36,792 bases of DNA from Parachlamydiales bacterium (lineage in GTDB: Bacteria; Chlamydiota; Chlamydiia; Chlamydiales; Parachlamydiaceae): assembly GCA_020051235.1 (NCBI GenBank), contig JAGVJG010000172.1, positions 1 to 36,792 of the forward strand, written 5' to 3'. Numbering within the stretch: position 1 is the first letter of the stretch; every line of letters begins with the position of its first letter. Under the pieces are notes generated by a model that was given only the letters and a program-made list of their open reading frames with translations, searched no databases and was not told where the DNA came from. The translations under genes were made by a program, and so were the position numbers. This document shows positions 1 through 8,077 of the stretch, one piece after another.

Positions 1-460
1 CGGTTCCCTGCGCCATTCCTAAGAGACCATAATGTTTAGCTTTATTTTCTGGCGTACTTACATCCGCGATAGTGGCTTGCGAAATCGCAATGTTTCCAGC
101 GGCAGCCCCCACCACTAAACGGGAGAATAAAATACCCGCAATACTGCTGAAATGCATCGATAGAATAGTGATCACGTACCCCAAAAACATAACGGCAATA
201 CTTTTCAAAAGGGGATTTCTTCTTCCTTGATTGTCGGAATAAGCCCCCCACAAGGGCGCACTAAAAAAATGAGCAAGCGGAGCCAATGCAACTAATACGC
301 CGAAAAGCAATCCCCTCATCTCTTGCGAAGTGTCGACACTAAGCAAGCTGCTATTTTCGTTAAAAAGTAGGCTTGAAAAAAGAGGGAATACAAGACCTAC
401 CCCCATTAGATCGATAAAAACGACCATAAGGGCAATGTAAAGCGAATATTTTTTACTCAT
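1..460 (-). CDS. MFS transporter (partial, 5' end only)
   Basis: The reading frame opens at an ATG on the minus strand (base 460) and runs off the left edge, giving 153 N-terminal residues. The protein starts with a hydrophobic helix (YIALMVVFIDLMGVGLVFPL). A loop follows with the MFS signature between helices 2 and 3, GAYSDNQGRRNPLL, which matches the GxxxDxxGRR/K motif A. A further segment (SRLVVGAAAGNIAISQATIAD) fits helices 4-5 of drug:proton antiporters of the TetA/Bcr type. Those family members export small molecules across the inner membrane using the proton gradient; the substrate cannot be read from this fragment. It is divergent from the GNAT gene at 539, with a 78-bp gap that must hold both promoters. 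Confidence 0.85.
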   Translation of the reverse strand, partial: MSKKYSLYIALMVVFIDLMGVGLVFPLFSSLLFNENSSLLSVDTSQEMRGLLFGVLVALAPLAHFFSAPLWGAYSDNQGRRNPLLKSIAVMFLGYVITILSMHFSSIAGILFSRLVVGAAAGNIAISQATIADVSTPENKAKHYGLLGMAQGT

Positions 461-538
461 AAAAATTTAGAATGAAAAAAGATAGATCTGGAAAATTTAA
501 CTTTAAACGATATATCTATTTTTGTAAACTTTTTAGTC

Positions 539-1090
539 ATGCTTACCACTTCTAGATTGATTCTCAGACCTTGGAGGGATAGCGATCTTCGCTTGTTTGC
601 TGCACTGAATGCAGATCCTGATGTAAGAAAATATTTTCCCGGAATTCTCTCTGAAGAAGAGAGCAACAAACAGGGACAATATCTTTCAAAAATGATAGAT
701 GATAACGGCTGGGGCTTTTGGACTGCTGAACTTTTGGATACTAAAGAATACATTGGCTTTATAGGGCTTGCACCTGTTTCAAAAGAAGCCCCATTTGGGC
801 CCACCGTTGAAATAGGATGGAGACTCGCGAAACCCTATTGGGGAAAAGGGCTGGCAACCGAAGGGGCAATCGCTGCCCGCGATTATGCCTTTATCGAGCT
901 TAAACTATCCGAAATCGTAGCTTTTACTGCCGTAAATAACGTGCCTTCACGCAAAGTGATGACCCGCATCGGAATGCAGCACTCAAAAAATGAAGATTTT
1001 GATCATCCTAAAATTGAAGAAGGCAATTCTTTAAGACGACACGTCCTTTATAGGATTACAAAAGAGGAATGGCAACATGTACGTCGTTGA
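539..1090 (+). CDS. GNAT acetyltransferase, RimJ/RimL-like
   Basis: A 183-residue protein that matches the Acetyltransf_3 (RimJ/RimL-type) GNAT fold along its whole length. It opens with TSRLILRPWRDSDL, the usual first strand of this group. The acetyl-CoA pyrophosphate-binding segment is visible around residues 97-107 as WRLAKPYWGKGLATEG, the RxxxGxG/A-type loop. A later NVPSRKVMTRIGM stretch is the typical SxxxxxKxGF-like region near the C-terminus. Such enzymes N-acetylate ribosomal proteins, other proteins or small amines; the substrate is unknown here. No strong Shine-Dalgarno precedes the ATG. Its 3' end overlaps the next GNAT gene by 14 bases, so the two are probably co-transcribed. Confidence 0.85.
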   Translation: MLTTSRLILRPWRDSDLRLFAALNADPDVRKYFPGILSEEESNKQGQYLSKMIDDNGWGFWTAELLDTKEYIGFIGLAPVSKEAPFGPTVEIGWRLAKPYWGKGLATEGAIAARDYAFIELKLSEIVAFTAVNNVPSRKVMTRIGMQHSKNEDFDHPKIEEGNSLRRHVLYRITKEEWQHVRR

Positions 1091-1928
1091 AGCGGTAACA
1101 TTAAACAATCAAGGCCCTTTTCTCGATTTTTTAAAAAGATTCGAAGAATATTCGCTTTTTTTGATCGGAAATTTTGAAAATAACGGTCCTCGCCTGACCC
1201 ATGCCCCCAATTCAGGAAATTTCAAGATCATTAAAAAAGGAAACGATATCGTAGCGACCTTTTGTTTAGCTAGACGAGGAAGCTTATTGATCACCTCTTC
1301 TATAAATGATCCGTCTCTTTTTCCTCTCATATGGAACTCCGTCAAAGATGAGCCGATAACCTTTACGGGTATTCTTGGAGATTGGAACTTTTGTGAGCCT
1401 TTTTGGAAATTTATTAAAGATGAAAAAATCATCACCAAAGAAACCTACACTGTTAAAGAAGCCCTTTATGCCTGGGACGTTTCTGAAAGTGACGGTGACA
1501 AAAACGTGCGCATGTTAGTCCCTTCTGATTTTTTAAATTGGATGGATTTGCGCAGAAAGTACATTGAAGAGGAAGGCCTACCCAACACTTTAACCGACAC
1601 TCAAATGCACGAAGACTTTATTTGGAAATCGCAACAAGGAACCGTTTGGGGTTATTTTGTAGAAAATCAACTGGTTTCAACGGCCGATTTTAATGCCAAA
1701 GGAATGGATCTTGCCCAGCTGGGCGGCGTATTTACCGTAAAAGAACATCGGAAGAAAGGCTACAGCAAAGCGGTAATGAAACAGATACTTTCTGATGCGA
1801 AGTCGTACCATAAACTAAGAAAAATCGTTATCTTTACAGGTGAAGAGAACTTTGCTGCGAGAAAACTCTACGAATCTTTAAAAGTGAAGCAAGTAGGTAA
1901 CTACGCGCTTTTATTTGGTAAACCATGA
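1077..1928 (+). CDS. GNAT-family acetyltransferase with N-terminal extension
   Basis: A 283-residue protein. Only the C-terminal part, from about residue 145, is recognisable as GNAT: LAQLGGVFTVKEHRKKGYSK (near residue 215) gives the beta4 strand and the acetyl-CoA-binding (R/K)xxGY loop, and ENFAARKLYESL is the typical last helix. The N-terminal half (about 140 residues) shows no motif I know and may be a degenerate second GNAT domain, as in two-domain GNATs. It is expected to be cytosolic. The start overlaps the preceding GNAT gene by 14 bases, and the stop overlaps the amidotransferase start as ATGA, so all three form one transcription unit. The acceptor substrate cannot be deduced. Confidence 0.75.
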   Translation: MYVVEAVTLNNQGPFLDFLKRFEEYSLFLIGNFENNGPRLTHAPNSGNFKIIKKGNDIVATFCLARRGSLLITSSINDPSLFPLIWNSVKDEPITFTGILGDWNFCEPFWKFIKDEKIITKETYTVKEALYAWDVSESDGDKNVRMLVPSDFLNWMDLRRKYIEEEGLPNTLTDTQMHEDFIWKSQQGTVWGYFVENQLVSTADFNAKGMDLAQLGGVFTVKEHRKKGYSKAVMKQILSDAKSYHKLRKIVIFTGEENFAARKLYESLKVKQVGNYALLFGKP

Positions 1929-2599
1929 AGAAACGTGCAGTCGCTTTGAGACATGTGGCTTTTGAAAATTTGGGAAGCTTTGAGCCTCTCATTAAAAAGG
2001 AATACGATCTACATTATGTTGAAGTGCCAACAACATCATTAAAAGACATTGATGCCGATCTATTGATTATCTTGGGGGGCCCTATTGGCGTTTATCAAGA
2101 AGATGCTTACCCCTTTATCAAAGAAGAAATTGCACTCATTAAAAAGCATATTAAAAAACCCTTACTCGGAATTTGTCTAGGCAGTCAATTAATTGCGCGG
2201 GCACTCGGTTCAAAAGTTTATCCCAATCATACAAAAGAAATCGGCTGGATTCCCTTGATGTTAACGGATGAAGGGCTAAACTCTCCTATCGCTCCCTTAA
2301 AAGATGCGCCCATGTTTCATTGGCATGGAGATACTTTTGATTTACCGCAGGGTGCGACGTTATTAGCTTCTACGCCTAATTGTAAAAATCAGATCTACAC
2401 TCTAGACAAGATTTTAGCTTTTCAATGCCATCCCGAAGTAATGGGCGACCAACTTGAAAGTTGGTGGGTAGGCCATGCCGCCGAACTCGATCAAACTAAA
2501 TTATCTGTGACTGAACTTCGAGAGCAGACCAAACAACACTCACAAGCGCTCCAATCTGCCGGGACAAAGTGCCTCGAAAACTGGCTCAAATCTCTTTAG
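1925..2599 (+). CDS. Class I glutamine amidotransferase (GMP synthase-like)
   Basis: A 224-residue stand-alone class I glutaminase. The nucleophile elbow is GICLGSQLIARALG (about residues 82-95, Cys of GxCxGxQ), and the His-Glu of the triad is in FQCHPEV (about residue 168). An early LIILGGPIGVYQED matches the oxyanion strand typical of GMP-synthase-like amidotransferases. It lacks the ATP-pyrophosphatase and dimerisation domains of GuaA, so it is not a full GMP synthase. Relatives of this size hydrolyse glutamine or gamma-glutamyl compounds. Its start overlaps the upstream GNAT stop (ATGA). A purine-related gene lies downstream beyond a repeat, but that does not establish a role in GMP synthesis. 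Confidence 0.85.
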   Translation: MKKRAVALRHVAFENLGSFEPLIKKEYDLHYVEVPTTSLKDIDADLLIILGGPIGVYQEDAYPFIKEEIALIKKHIKKPLLGICLGSQLIARALGSKVYPNHTKEIGWIPLMLTDEGLNSPIAPLKDAPMFHWHGDTFDLPQGATLLASTPNCKNQIYTLDKILAFQCHPEVMGDQLESWWVGHAAELDQTKLSVTELREQTKQHSQALQSAGTKCLENWLKSL

Positions 2600-2921
2600 A
2601 AAAGCTTTCCCGTGCCCGATTCCCGTCAAACATTGGAAGTACCAAAGCATTTCTATCCTTAATATTTGTTGCTTGTGAAATTTTGACACAGAGAGCAACA
2701 CGGAGAGCAAACACAGAGAACAACACATTGAGAGTTATGCTATACATTCGATTTATATCATGCATAGCGATTCTCTCAGTGTTGCTCTCCTTTTGTTCTC
2801 TGTGTTGCTCTCTGTGTCAAAATTTCACACGAAACGTTAATAAAAAATGTTTCGGCACATCCGATCTAATCATGTGAAATTGCTTTTTTAATTATTTGCG
2901 TTCGAGCAAAATCGATCTCTT
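2600..2921. other. Intergenic gap of 322 bp
   Basis: I find no credible gene between the amidotransferase stop and the guaC-like start. The middle is occupied by the imperfect inverted repeat at 2674-2829. The short open frames here are produced by the low-complexity GAGAGCAACAC units and have no protein-like composition. The last 90 bases are AT-rich and should carry the promoter of the guaC-like gene, but I see no clear -35/-10 pair and no strong Shine-Dalgarno. Confidence 0.7.
2674..2829. repeat. Long inverted repeat of CACAGAG-type units
   Basis: Two arms, 2674-2734 and 2773-2829, are reverse complements. The outer 28 bases (2674-2701 against 2802-2829) match perfectly; the inner parts match with a few substitutions and small gaps. 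The 38-base centre is AT-rich. Each arm is itself made of 12-13-base units such as CAGAGAGCAACA, CGGAGAGCAAACA and CAGAGAACAACA. A transcript could fold into a stem of more than 50 bp. Similar CACAGAG-rich palindromes occur scattered in unrelated bacterial genomes (from memory). No transposase gene or obvious target-site duplication is next to it. Confidence 0.85.
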
Positions 2922-3917
2922 ATGAAAAAATCTTATACTTTCGATGATGTGGCCTTAGTGCCGCAATTTAATAACATTCCTTCCAGAATCGAGCCCTCGT
3001 TAGAAACTTGGCTGACTAAAAATTTAAAAGTCCATATGCCGATTGTTTGCGCAAACATGGATACAACGATTAGTCCGGAACTCGCAGAAATCTTGCTCGC
3101 AGAAGGCTCTTTTCCCATCTTTCATCGCTTTACTCCCTTCGAAGATCAATTAGCTTGGGTAAAAAAGTACAAAGAAAAAACTTTTATTTCCTGCGGACTT
3201 CAGAAAATCGATGAAACAAAAAAGCTGCTCGATGCGGGAGCGTTAGGCGTTTGTATTGATATTGCTCACGGTCACTCCGATCGGATGCTTAAATTTATTC
3301 ATGAGTTAAAAACGTCTCATCCCAATAAAGATATCATTGCGGGAAATGTTTGCACGCCGATTGCATGTCATGACTTGATTCTCGCCGGAGCAGATGCGGT
3401 TAAAGTAGGAATTGGACCTGGAGCTGCTTGCACAACTCGAATGGTTACCGGATTTGGAGTTCCTCAATTCACGGCCATTGAGTCATGTGCAAAAATTACG
3501 CAAAGGCTTCGGGTCCCTCTCATTGCGGATGGAGGGATTAGAAATAGTCGAGATGTCGTCCTCGCTCTTGCCGCAGGCGCAAGTACCGTTATGATCGGTA
3601 AACTCTTCGCCCTAACCAAAGAAAGTGCCGCTCCAAAAAGAAATAATGGTTTGGAAGCGAAATTTCGGGGACAAGCAAGCGAAGATTTCCAGACCTGTTT
3701 TTATGGCGGCCTTAAGCCAAAGACCGTAGCAGAAGGGGTCGATTTTTGGGCACCCGTAACAAGCACCGCTAAAGAATTTTTAGAATCACTCTACGGCGGT
3801 CTAAGAAGCGCACTTACTTATGGCGGAGCCCGATCGATCAAAGAACTCCAACGAAAAGCAGAATTTACAGAAGTTACGGCAAGTTATATAATGGAGAGCA
3901 AACCGAGATCTTCTTAA
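2922..3917 (+). CDS. guaC: IMPDH/GMP reductase family enzyme, probable GMP reductase
   Basis: A 331-residue TIM-barrel protein of the IMPDH/GMPR family. The N-terminus [10 protein letters not shown] and the CANMDTT strand are family hallmarks. The catalytic cysteine loop is [11 protein letters not shown] near residue 165, followed by the phosphate-binding [13 protein letters not shown] and VMIGKLFA. There is no CBS pair, and the length and the [10 protein letters not shown]...IIAGNV region resemble GMP reductase, which converts GMP to IMP with NADPH. The C-terminus ([22 protein letters not shown], a final ESKP) looks more like IMP dehydrogenase, so an IMPDH lacking CBS domains is the alternative. 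The YjjX-like NTPase follows after 4 bases, which points to a purine-salvage unit. Confidence 0.7.
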   Translation: MKKSYTFDDVALVPQFNNIPSRIEPSLETWLTKNLKVHMPIVCANMDTTISPELAEILLAEGSFPIFHRFTPFEDQLAWVKKYKEKTFISCGLQKIDETKKLLDAGALGVCIDIAHGHSDRMLKFIHELKTSHPNKDIIAGNVCTPIACHDLILAGADAVKVGIGPGAACTTRMVTGFGVPQFTAIESCAKITQRLRVPLIADGGIRNSRDVVLALAAGASTVMIGKLFALTKESAAPKRNNGLEAKFRGQASEDFQTCFYGGLKPKTVAEGVDFWAPVTSTAKEFLESLYGGLRSALTYGGARSIKELQRKAEFTEVTASYIMESKPRSS

Positions 3918-3921
3918 TATA

Positions 3922-4461
3922 ATGATTATTTCTGTTGGATCAACCAACAAAGCAAAAATTTCAGCCGTTTGTGAAGTCATTGCCGATTCGTCTTTCAAAG
4001 AAGCAAAAATACTTGCTGTAAAGACAGAATCGAGTGTTTCAAATCAGCCTCTAACACTTGAAGAAACCCTTCAAGGAGCAAAAAACCGAGCTAGAAATGC
4101 CTTTATTCCTTCCTCCACTTACAGTATTGGCATCGAAAGCGGTTTAATGAAGGTTGACACCTACATGAACATTTCAGTTTGCGCCATTTTTGATGGAGAG
4201 CGATTTTATGTGGGTTTTTCCTCTAGTTTTGAAGTCCCCCCTATCTTGGTCGAACGAATCTTGAATGCAGGACTTGATTTATCTCAAGCTTGTCTTGAGA
4301 CGGGCGTTTCTTCTAATGTAAATATTGGATCTACCGAAGGCTTGATTGGCATTCTGACTAACGGAAAAATTGATCGAAAAGCCTATTCAAAAGAATGCAT
4401 AACCATGGCGATGGTTCAACTTGAGCATTCTCATTTATACAAACACCTTTACACAAAATAA
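3922..4461 (+). CDS. yjjX: Inosine/xanthosine triphosphatase, YjjX/DUF84 family
   Basis: A 179-residue protein whose N-terminus ISVGSTNKAKISAVCEVI and following SNQPLTLEETLQGAKNRARNA match the YjjX (DUF84) family, which has the (T)xNxxK nucleotide-binding start and the ExTxxGAxNRAxNA segment. GIESGLM (about residue 73) fits the conserved A/GIExG motif. Family enzymes hydrolyse ITP and XTP to keep damaged purines out of nucleic acids. It starts 4 bases after the guaC-like stop, so the two probably share an mRNA and a purine theme: IMP made by GMP reductase can give rise to ITP. The length is normal for the family. Confidence 0.85.
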   Translation: MIISVGSTNKAKISAVCEVIADSSFKEAKILAVKTESSVSNQPLTLEETLQGAKNRARNAFIPSSTYSIGIESGLMKVDTYMNISVCAIFDGERFYVGFSSSFEVPPILVERILNAGLDLSQACLETGVSSNVNIGSTEGLIGILTNGKIDRKAYSKECITMAMVQLEHSHLYKHLYTK

Positions 4462-4467
4462 TACCTT

Positions 4468-5709
4468 ATGAACGTAACGATTCAATGCGCTGCCCGCGCT
4501 TTTTTAGCTAGACAGCATTTTCAAAAGGAAAGAAAGTATCTAGTCCCTCTTGAGCTGTTTAGCAAGGCGAGGCAAACGATTGATCAAAAAAACTTTTTCA
4601 ATTTTCCCCAAGGCGGCAGTGGCGCCTCGGAAACCTATTTTCCTTACACTATTCCAGTAATTATAAAATTCAATCCAAAAAAAGCGATATGGGAAGTTAA
4701 TCATCGAGTGAATATAAGCATCCAGGTCGAGAAGCTTGTAGAGGAAGCTCGTTTAGCTCATTTATTTGTTCCTCAAGTTCGAAATCATGGCCACTTTATA
4801 GTTGAAACTCGATTACCTTGTATCGAAAGAACAAATAAAGCCCTTATAGGAGCATATTATGAGCATCGAGAAAAATTCGATGCCGCTATAGCTGATTTGG
4901 TAGAATTTATGTGTTTAGGAAAAATACCCGAGTTTTTAGGAAGGTCGAATTCTCCTTATGAAAGATTTCTTAGCGGCAGTAAATTTCCCAGATACGACAA
5001 TGTCATTCCTTTTCTAAATGATAAAGGTGAAGGCATGTTCGGGCTTATTGATGTGGAGGGTTTTGAAAAAGACGCTCCTAATTATTATGAGATTTTAATT
5101 ACTGCATTAACACTATTTCCCTATCACGCCTCAACTATCAGACAAGTTTTAGAAAAGAAAGGGTTTCAATGTGAGGACAAACTTGTAAATACTACTGTTG
5201 AATGCGCTAAACACTTTATCCAAAAATGCTACCTTGATCACAGGCAATTTCTACAAAAAAATGGCATTGGCGTTAATAACTTTAATGATATTGTACCTGT
5301 AAAATGTATAAAGACGTTCAAAGAAACTATCTTTCAAAAGTTAATCGTTGAAAATAGCGGCTCGCCTTTTTTAGGCGATAATCCCCAACTCTCCCTTCAG
5401 TTTTTTATTTCAGAGTTAAATCTTAGCAGTTTAATAAAAGTGCTTAAGGATAAAACGGCTAATCCCTTGGAAATTCAAGATGTTGTGGAAGCACGCTCTT
5501 TTGTAGCGGAATATGACGCCCAAGAGGTGATATCCATCGGGATGTATTTCTATCTGTTAGCAAAACAATTTCCCCTTGCTAATGCTCATTCCTTAGGTCC
5601 TCGATTAATGGAAATCGTATTTGAAACCCTGCAGGAGCAGGGTGCTATTTCTTATTTTAATCCTCGTCTAACTGAAAAAAAGAGAACTTTTTTATGTATT
5701 TTCTTCTAA
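4468..5709 (+). CDS. Unknown protein with N-terminal IQ motif, possibly kinase-like
   Basis: A 413-residue protein that I do not recognise. Residues 5-18, IQCAARAFLARQHF, fit the eukaryotic calmodulin/myosin-light-chain-binding IQ pattern IQxxxR(G)xxxRxxF, with Ala in place of Gly. Further on, parts resemble a very diverged protein-kinase fold: PVIIKFN (possible beta3 lysine), an acidic helix VEKLVEEARLAHLF, a hinge-like FIVETRLP, and YDNVIPF followed by GLIDVEGF, which resembles the DNxx...DFG region. No canonical HRD is seen. No signal peptide or membrane segment is apparent. It follows yjjX by 6 bases, and its 3' end overlaps the convergent AEC gene by 18 bases. A host-directed effector is possible, but that is inference. 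Confidence 0.6.
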   Translation: MNVTIQCAARAFLARQHFQKERKYLVPLELFSKARQTIDQKNFFNFPQGGSGASETYFPYTIPVIIKFNPKKAIWEVNHRVNISIQVEKLVEEARLAHLFVPQVRNHGHFIVETRLPCIERTNKALIGAYYEHREKFDAAIADLVEFMCLGKIPEFLGRSNSPYERFLSGSKFPRYDNVIPFLNDKGEGMFGLIDVEGFEKDAPNYYEILITALTLFPYHASTIRQVLEKKGFQCEDKLVNTTVECAKHFIQKCYLDHRQFLQKNGIGVNNFNDIVPVKCIKTFKETIFQKLIVENSGSPFLGDNPQLSLQFFISELNLSSLIKVLKDKTANPLEIQDVVEARSFVAEYDAQEVISIGMYFYLLAKQFPLANAHSLGPRLMEIVFETLQEQGAISYFNPRLTEKKRTFLCIFF

Positions 5710-6642
5710 TACAGCTGGATCTACAGAAATAAATAAGCTGGTCATTAAAGGGACATAAATCAAAGCGAATATGGTTCCCAGAAGAACGGCAGTGGCTGTT
5801 TTTTCAGGGTTATTTTTAAAAATTGTTGCAAATACTACCATATTTGCACCAAGGGGAACTATCGAAAGCAGCACTAAAGCGTTGTAAATAGATTGATCAA
5901 AGAAGTGAAAATATGTGGTATCGAGGGCGATAAGGCTAAATATGACCACGGGCCAAACGAAAAATTTGGCAAAAAAGGTGATCGATATAAACTTATAATC
6001 GAAATTTAGATGGCGTAAAGTGGATAACCCAAGTCCCACAACCATCATCCCTAATACCGTATACGTTCCTTTCATATATTGAGCATATTCAACAAATAGT
6101 TTGGGTAATTCAACCCCTGATAAATTTAAAGCGAGCGCTAAGATAAAGGCATATAAAGTCGGTAGTTTCAGCAATTTTTTAAACGCTTCATCGGTGGTAT
6201 GAGCTCCTTTTGCCACATAAAAATACCCAAGCGTGTTTTCAAAAAAGGTCATTCCCAGAAGCGCCATGATATAGGTCCCTTCTCCCTGATCATCAAAAAG
6301 GAGAATGGCCAATGGAAGGCCGAAATAACCCGCATTGGCAATGCCCGATCCATAAGCAATCAGGTTTTTAAGGCTATCTTTCCAAATAAAGCCTGCGAGC
6401 CAATAAAAAAGCAGACTAATTCCCGAACATACAAAGTAGATTAAAAAAGGGAGGGCTATAATGTTTGGATCGATCCGCGTATTCATTACCCCGTTGAAAA
6501 TTACAACAGGCGTAACGAGATAGAATAAGATATTTGCAACCGTTTCACGACTTGCATTCAACCATTTGCCTGCGATATATCCCAGGGCAATTGTTACGTA
6601 TAGCGGGAGTACCTTAAAAAAGAGCAGGGTAAAGTAAATCAT
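5692..6642 (-). CDS. AEC-family (auxin efflux carrier-like) permease
   Basis: A 316-residue hydrophobic protein with about ten predicted membrane segments in two five-helix halves, which is the normal length and layout of AEC transporters. The first helices carry VLPLYVTIALGYIAGKWL and NILFYLVTPVVIFNGVM, with the conserved early proline-containing 'TPVVIF' stretch. The mid-region GIANAGYFGLPLAILLF matches the family's NxxxxGxP-type motif. Members transport organic anions such as malonate or malate, or amino-acid derivatives, across the inner membrane; the substrate is unknown. The gene is single, divergent from 6665 with a 22-bp gap, and convergent with the IQ-motif gene. Confidence 0.85.
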   Translation of the reverse strand: MIYFTLLFFKVLPLYVTIALGYIAGKWLNASRETVANILFYLVTPVVIFNGVMNTRIDPNIIALPFLIYFVCSGISLLFYWLAGFIWKDSLKNLIAYGSGIANAGYFGLPLAILLFDDQGEGTYIMALLGMTFFENTLGYFYVAKGAHTTDEAFKKLLKLPTLYAFILALALNLSGVELPKLFVEYAQYMKGTYTVLGMMVVGLGLSTLRHLNFDYKFISITFFAKFFVWPVVIFSLIALDTTYFHFFDQSIYNALVLLSIVPLGANMVVFATIFKNNPEKTATAVLLGTIFALIYVPLMTSLFISVDPAVLEENT

Positions 6643-6664
6643 CTCTGGAATATAAGGTTAGCCC

Positions 6665-7021
6665 ATGTTTAAATTAAAAAATATGAAGTTTAAAGTAGTC
6701 ACCTTATTTCTAAGCTTTCTAATGATAAGCTATATTCTTTACTTAAACTTTGAAGGATATGATATTTTAACAGGACAAGTGGGAATGGCTCTTTGGTTTC
6801 TACTTCCCAATTTTATCTTTTTTTTCTCAAAGAAATCGATCTGGTCTGATTTAAGTATAATTTCCCTTGCGATTTTGATCCCCCAATGGCTTGTATTTTA
6901 CGACTATGTTTATGGAGATGATCCTTCAAAAATAACCGGGTTTATCCTCTCTCCCATAGTGACTGCCTCTGCCTTAATGGGTTTTCGAGCTTTACAGTAT
7001 TTTTTTCCTAAATCTAGGTAG
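6665..7021 (+). CDS. Small hypothetical membrane protein
   Basis: A 118-residue protein with about four hydrophobic segments (VVTLFLSFLMISYILYL, GMALWFLLPNFIFFF, LSIISLAILIPQWLVFY and FILSPIVTASALMGF). I recognise no family motif. Two ATGs, at 6665 and 6683, could serve as the start; neither has a strong Shine-Dalgarno, and the second gives a cleaner N-terminus (MKFKVV before the first helix). It lies 5 bases upstream of the SRPBCC-like gene on the same strand, so the two are likely co-transcribed. No function can be assigned. Confidence 0.6.
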   Translation: MFKLKNMKFKVVTLFLSFLMISYILYLNFEGYDILTGQVGMALWFLLPNFIFFFSKKSIWSDLSIISLAILIPQWLVFYDYVYGDDPSKITGFILSPIVTASALMGFRALQYFFPKSR

Positions 7022-7026
7022 AACTT

Positions 7027-7515
7027 ATGCAAATCGACAATTTTCTTCCTCAATACGATTTTAATGAAGTACACAGTCGGTTAGTAGATATTTCTCCTGA
7101 AGAGGCATTTAGAAGAGTGGAGGCTTTTGATTTTAGGGACTCACTTTTGATTCGTTTGCTATTCAACTTGAGAGGCATGCGAGCCGGTAAATTCAAAGAT
7201 CTAACTCAGTATTTTACATTATTATATCGAAAAGAACCGGAAGAAATTGTGCTTGGCATTATCGCGCGTCCTTGGGAACTACGTGGTGGGGTCAAAAAGG
7301 GTGACTTTAATCTCGATCGCGATCCTTGCAATGCAAAAATGGTGTGGAATTTCTCTTTTGAAAGAAGGGGCGAAAAAACCCTTGTTACCACTGAGACTCG
7401 CATTCAAGTCAAAGATGAGAACTGTAGAAAAAAGTTTAAAAGATATTGGACGATCGTTCGCCCCTTTAGCGGTTTAGTAAGAAAAGAAATTCTAAGGCTT
7501 CTAGAAAAGCCCTAA
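7027..7515 (+). CDS. SRPBCC-like domain protein
   Basis: A 162-residue soluble protein. Its pattern fits small SRPBCC/START-like proteins: an initial strand (FNEVHSRLVDISPEEAFRRV, the usual 'I.a.pe.v...' start), two central strands with a conserved GIIARPWELRGG, then MVWNFSFERRGEKTLVTTET, and a long C-terminal helix ending RPFSGLVRKEILRLLEK. Proteins of this kind form a hydrophobic cavity that binds lipids or small molecules; some are cyclases and many are uncharacterised. No catalytic residues can be named. It is cytosolic by composition and lies just downstream of a small membrane protein. Confidence 0.6.
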   Translation: MQIDNFLPQYDFNEVHSRLVDISPEEAFRRVEAFDFRDSLLIRLLFNLRGMRAGKFKDLTQYFTLLYRKEPEEIVLGIIARPWELRGGVKKGDFNLDRDPCNAKMVWNFSFERRGEKTLVTTETRIQVKDENCRKKFKRYWTIVRPFSGLVRKEILRLLEKP

Positions 7516-7552
7516 ATTTGATATTCTTTTGCAAACTTAAAACGCTTTTATT

Positions 7553-8077
7553 ATGTATCCACAACTTTGCTCGATTACTACTAACTCTCCCCTTTATTTA
7601 GATTTTCATTCACAACTTTTATCAATAGAAAGTACAGACTCGGTTCATCTCTATCGAAGTATAGTAAGAAGCTCGATTTTATGCGCTTCATTGAATGCGA
7701 CCCTTTCAAAATTAGAAAATGTTAATAGCGATGGGAAAGTAAATCTCGTTTGTTGCGTCGTGGAAACACTTACAGCTTCTAACAATGTAGAAGCCAATAC
7801 TTGTTCGTTTGCCTCTTTGATTGTTCACGGATCAGTCACCTTAAGAAATTGTTCAATTTTAGGAAATTTGACACTGAATGTCGCATCGAATGTAAATCCC
7901 GCTATTCACCTAGAAAATTGTACGATCGAAGGAAATATTATTATTAGAGGGAATATATCCGGAAACCTTAGATTAACTCTTTTTGATGCTCACTATAGCT
8001 CATTAAAATTTGAAGGGATCAAAAGGCAAACATGTGAAAGAGAGGATCCAAGAGCCATTGATCTTGAGCTTCCTTAG
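7553..8077 (+). CDS. Hypothetical protein, beta-helix-like repeats
   Basis: A 174-residue protein that I do not recognise. From about residue 45 it shows irregular repeats of alternating hydrophobic and Asn/Ser/Gly residues with periodically placed cysteines (NLVCCVVETL, SVTLRNCSILGNLTL, IHLENCTIEGNIIIRGNISG). This is the texture of a short right-handed parallel beta-helix or a bactofilin-like stack. It has at least seven cysteines, several stacked at equivalent repeat positions. No signal peptide is apparent. The 37-base gap from the SRPBCC-like gene leaves room for its own promoter. Its stop overlaps the convergent csaA stop by 4 bases. Confidence 0.55.
   Translation: MYPQLCSITTNSPLYLDFHSQLLSIESTDSVHLYRSIVRSSILCASLNATLSKLENVNSDGKVNLVCCVVETLTASNNVEANTCSFASLIVHGSVTLRNCSILGNLTLNVASNVNPAIHLENCTIEGNIIIRGNISGNLRLTLFDAHYSSLKFEGIKRQTCEREDPRAIDLELP

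Noticed and set aside
457-804. 115-codon minus-strand frame over the first GNAT gene
   Set aside because: It runs antisense to a clear GNAT gene and has Ser-rich, non-conserved composition typical of a shadow frame.
2674-2829. CRISPR-like array from the repeated GAGAGCAACAC units
   Set aside because: The units are 12-13 bases without regular unique spacers, the two arms are inverted, and no cas genes are present.
2569-2877. 102-codon plus-strand frame across the palindromic repeat
   Set aside because: Its sequence is the translated repeat units (LLSFCSLCCSLC-like) and it has no family resemblance.
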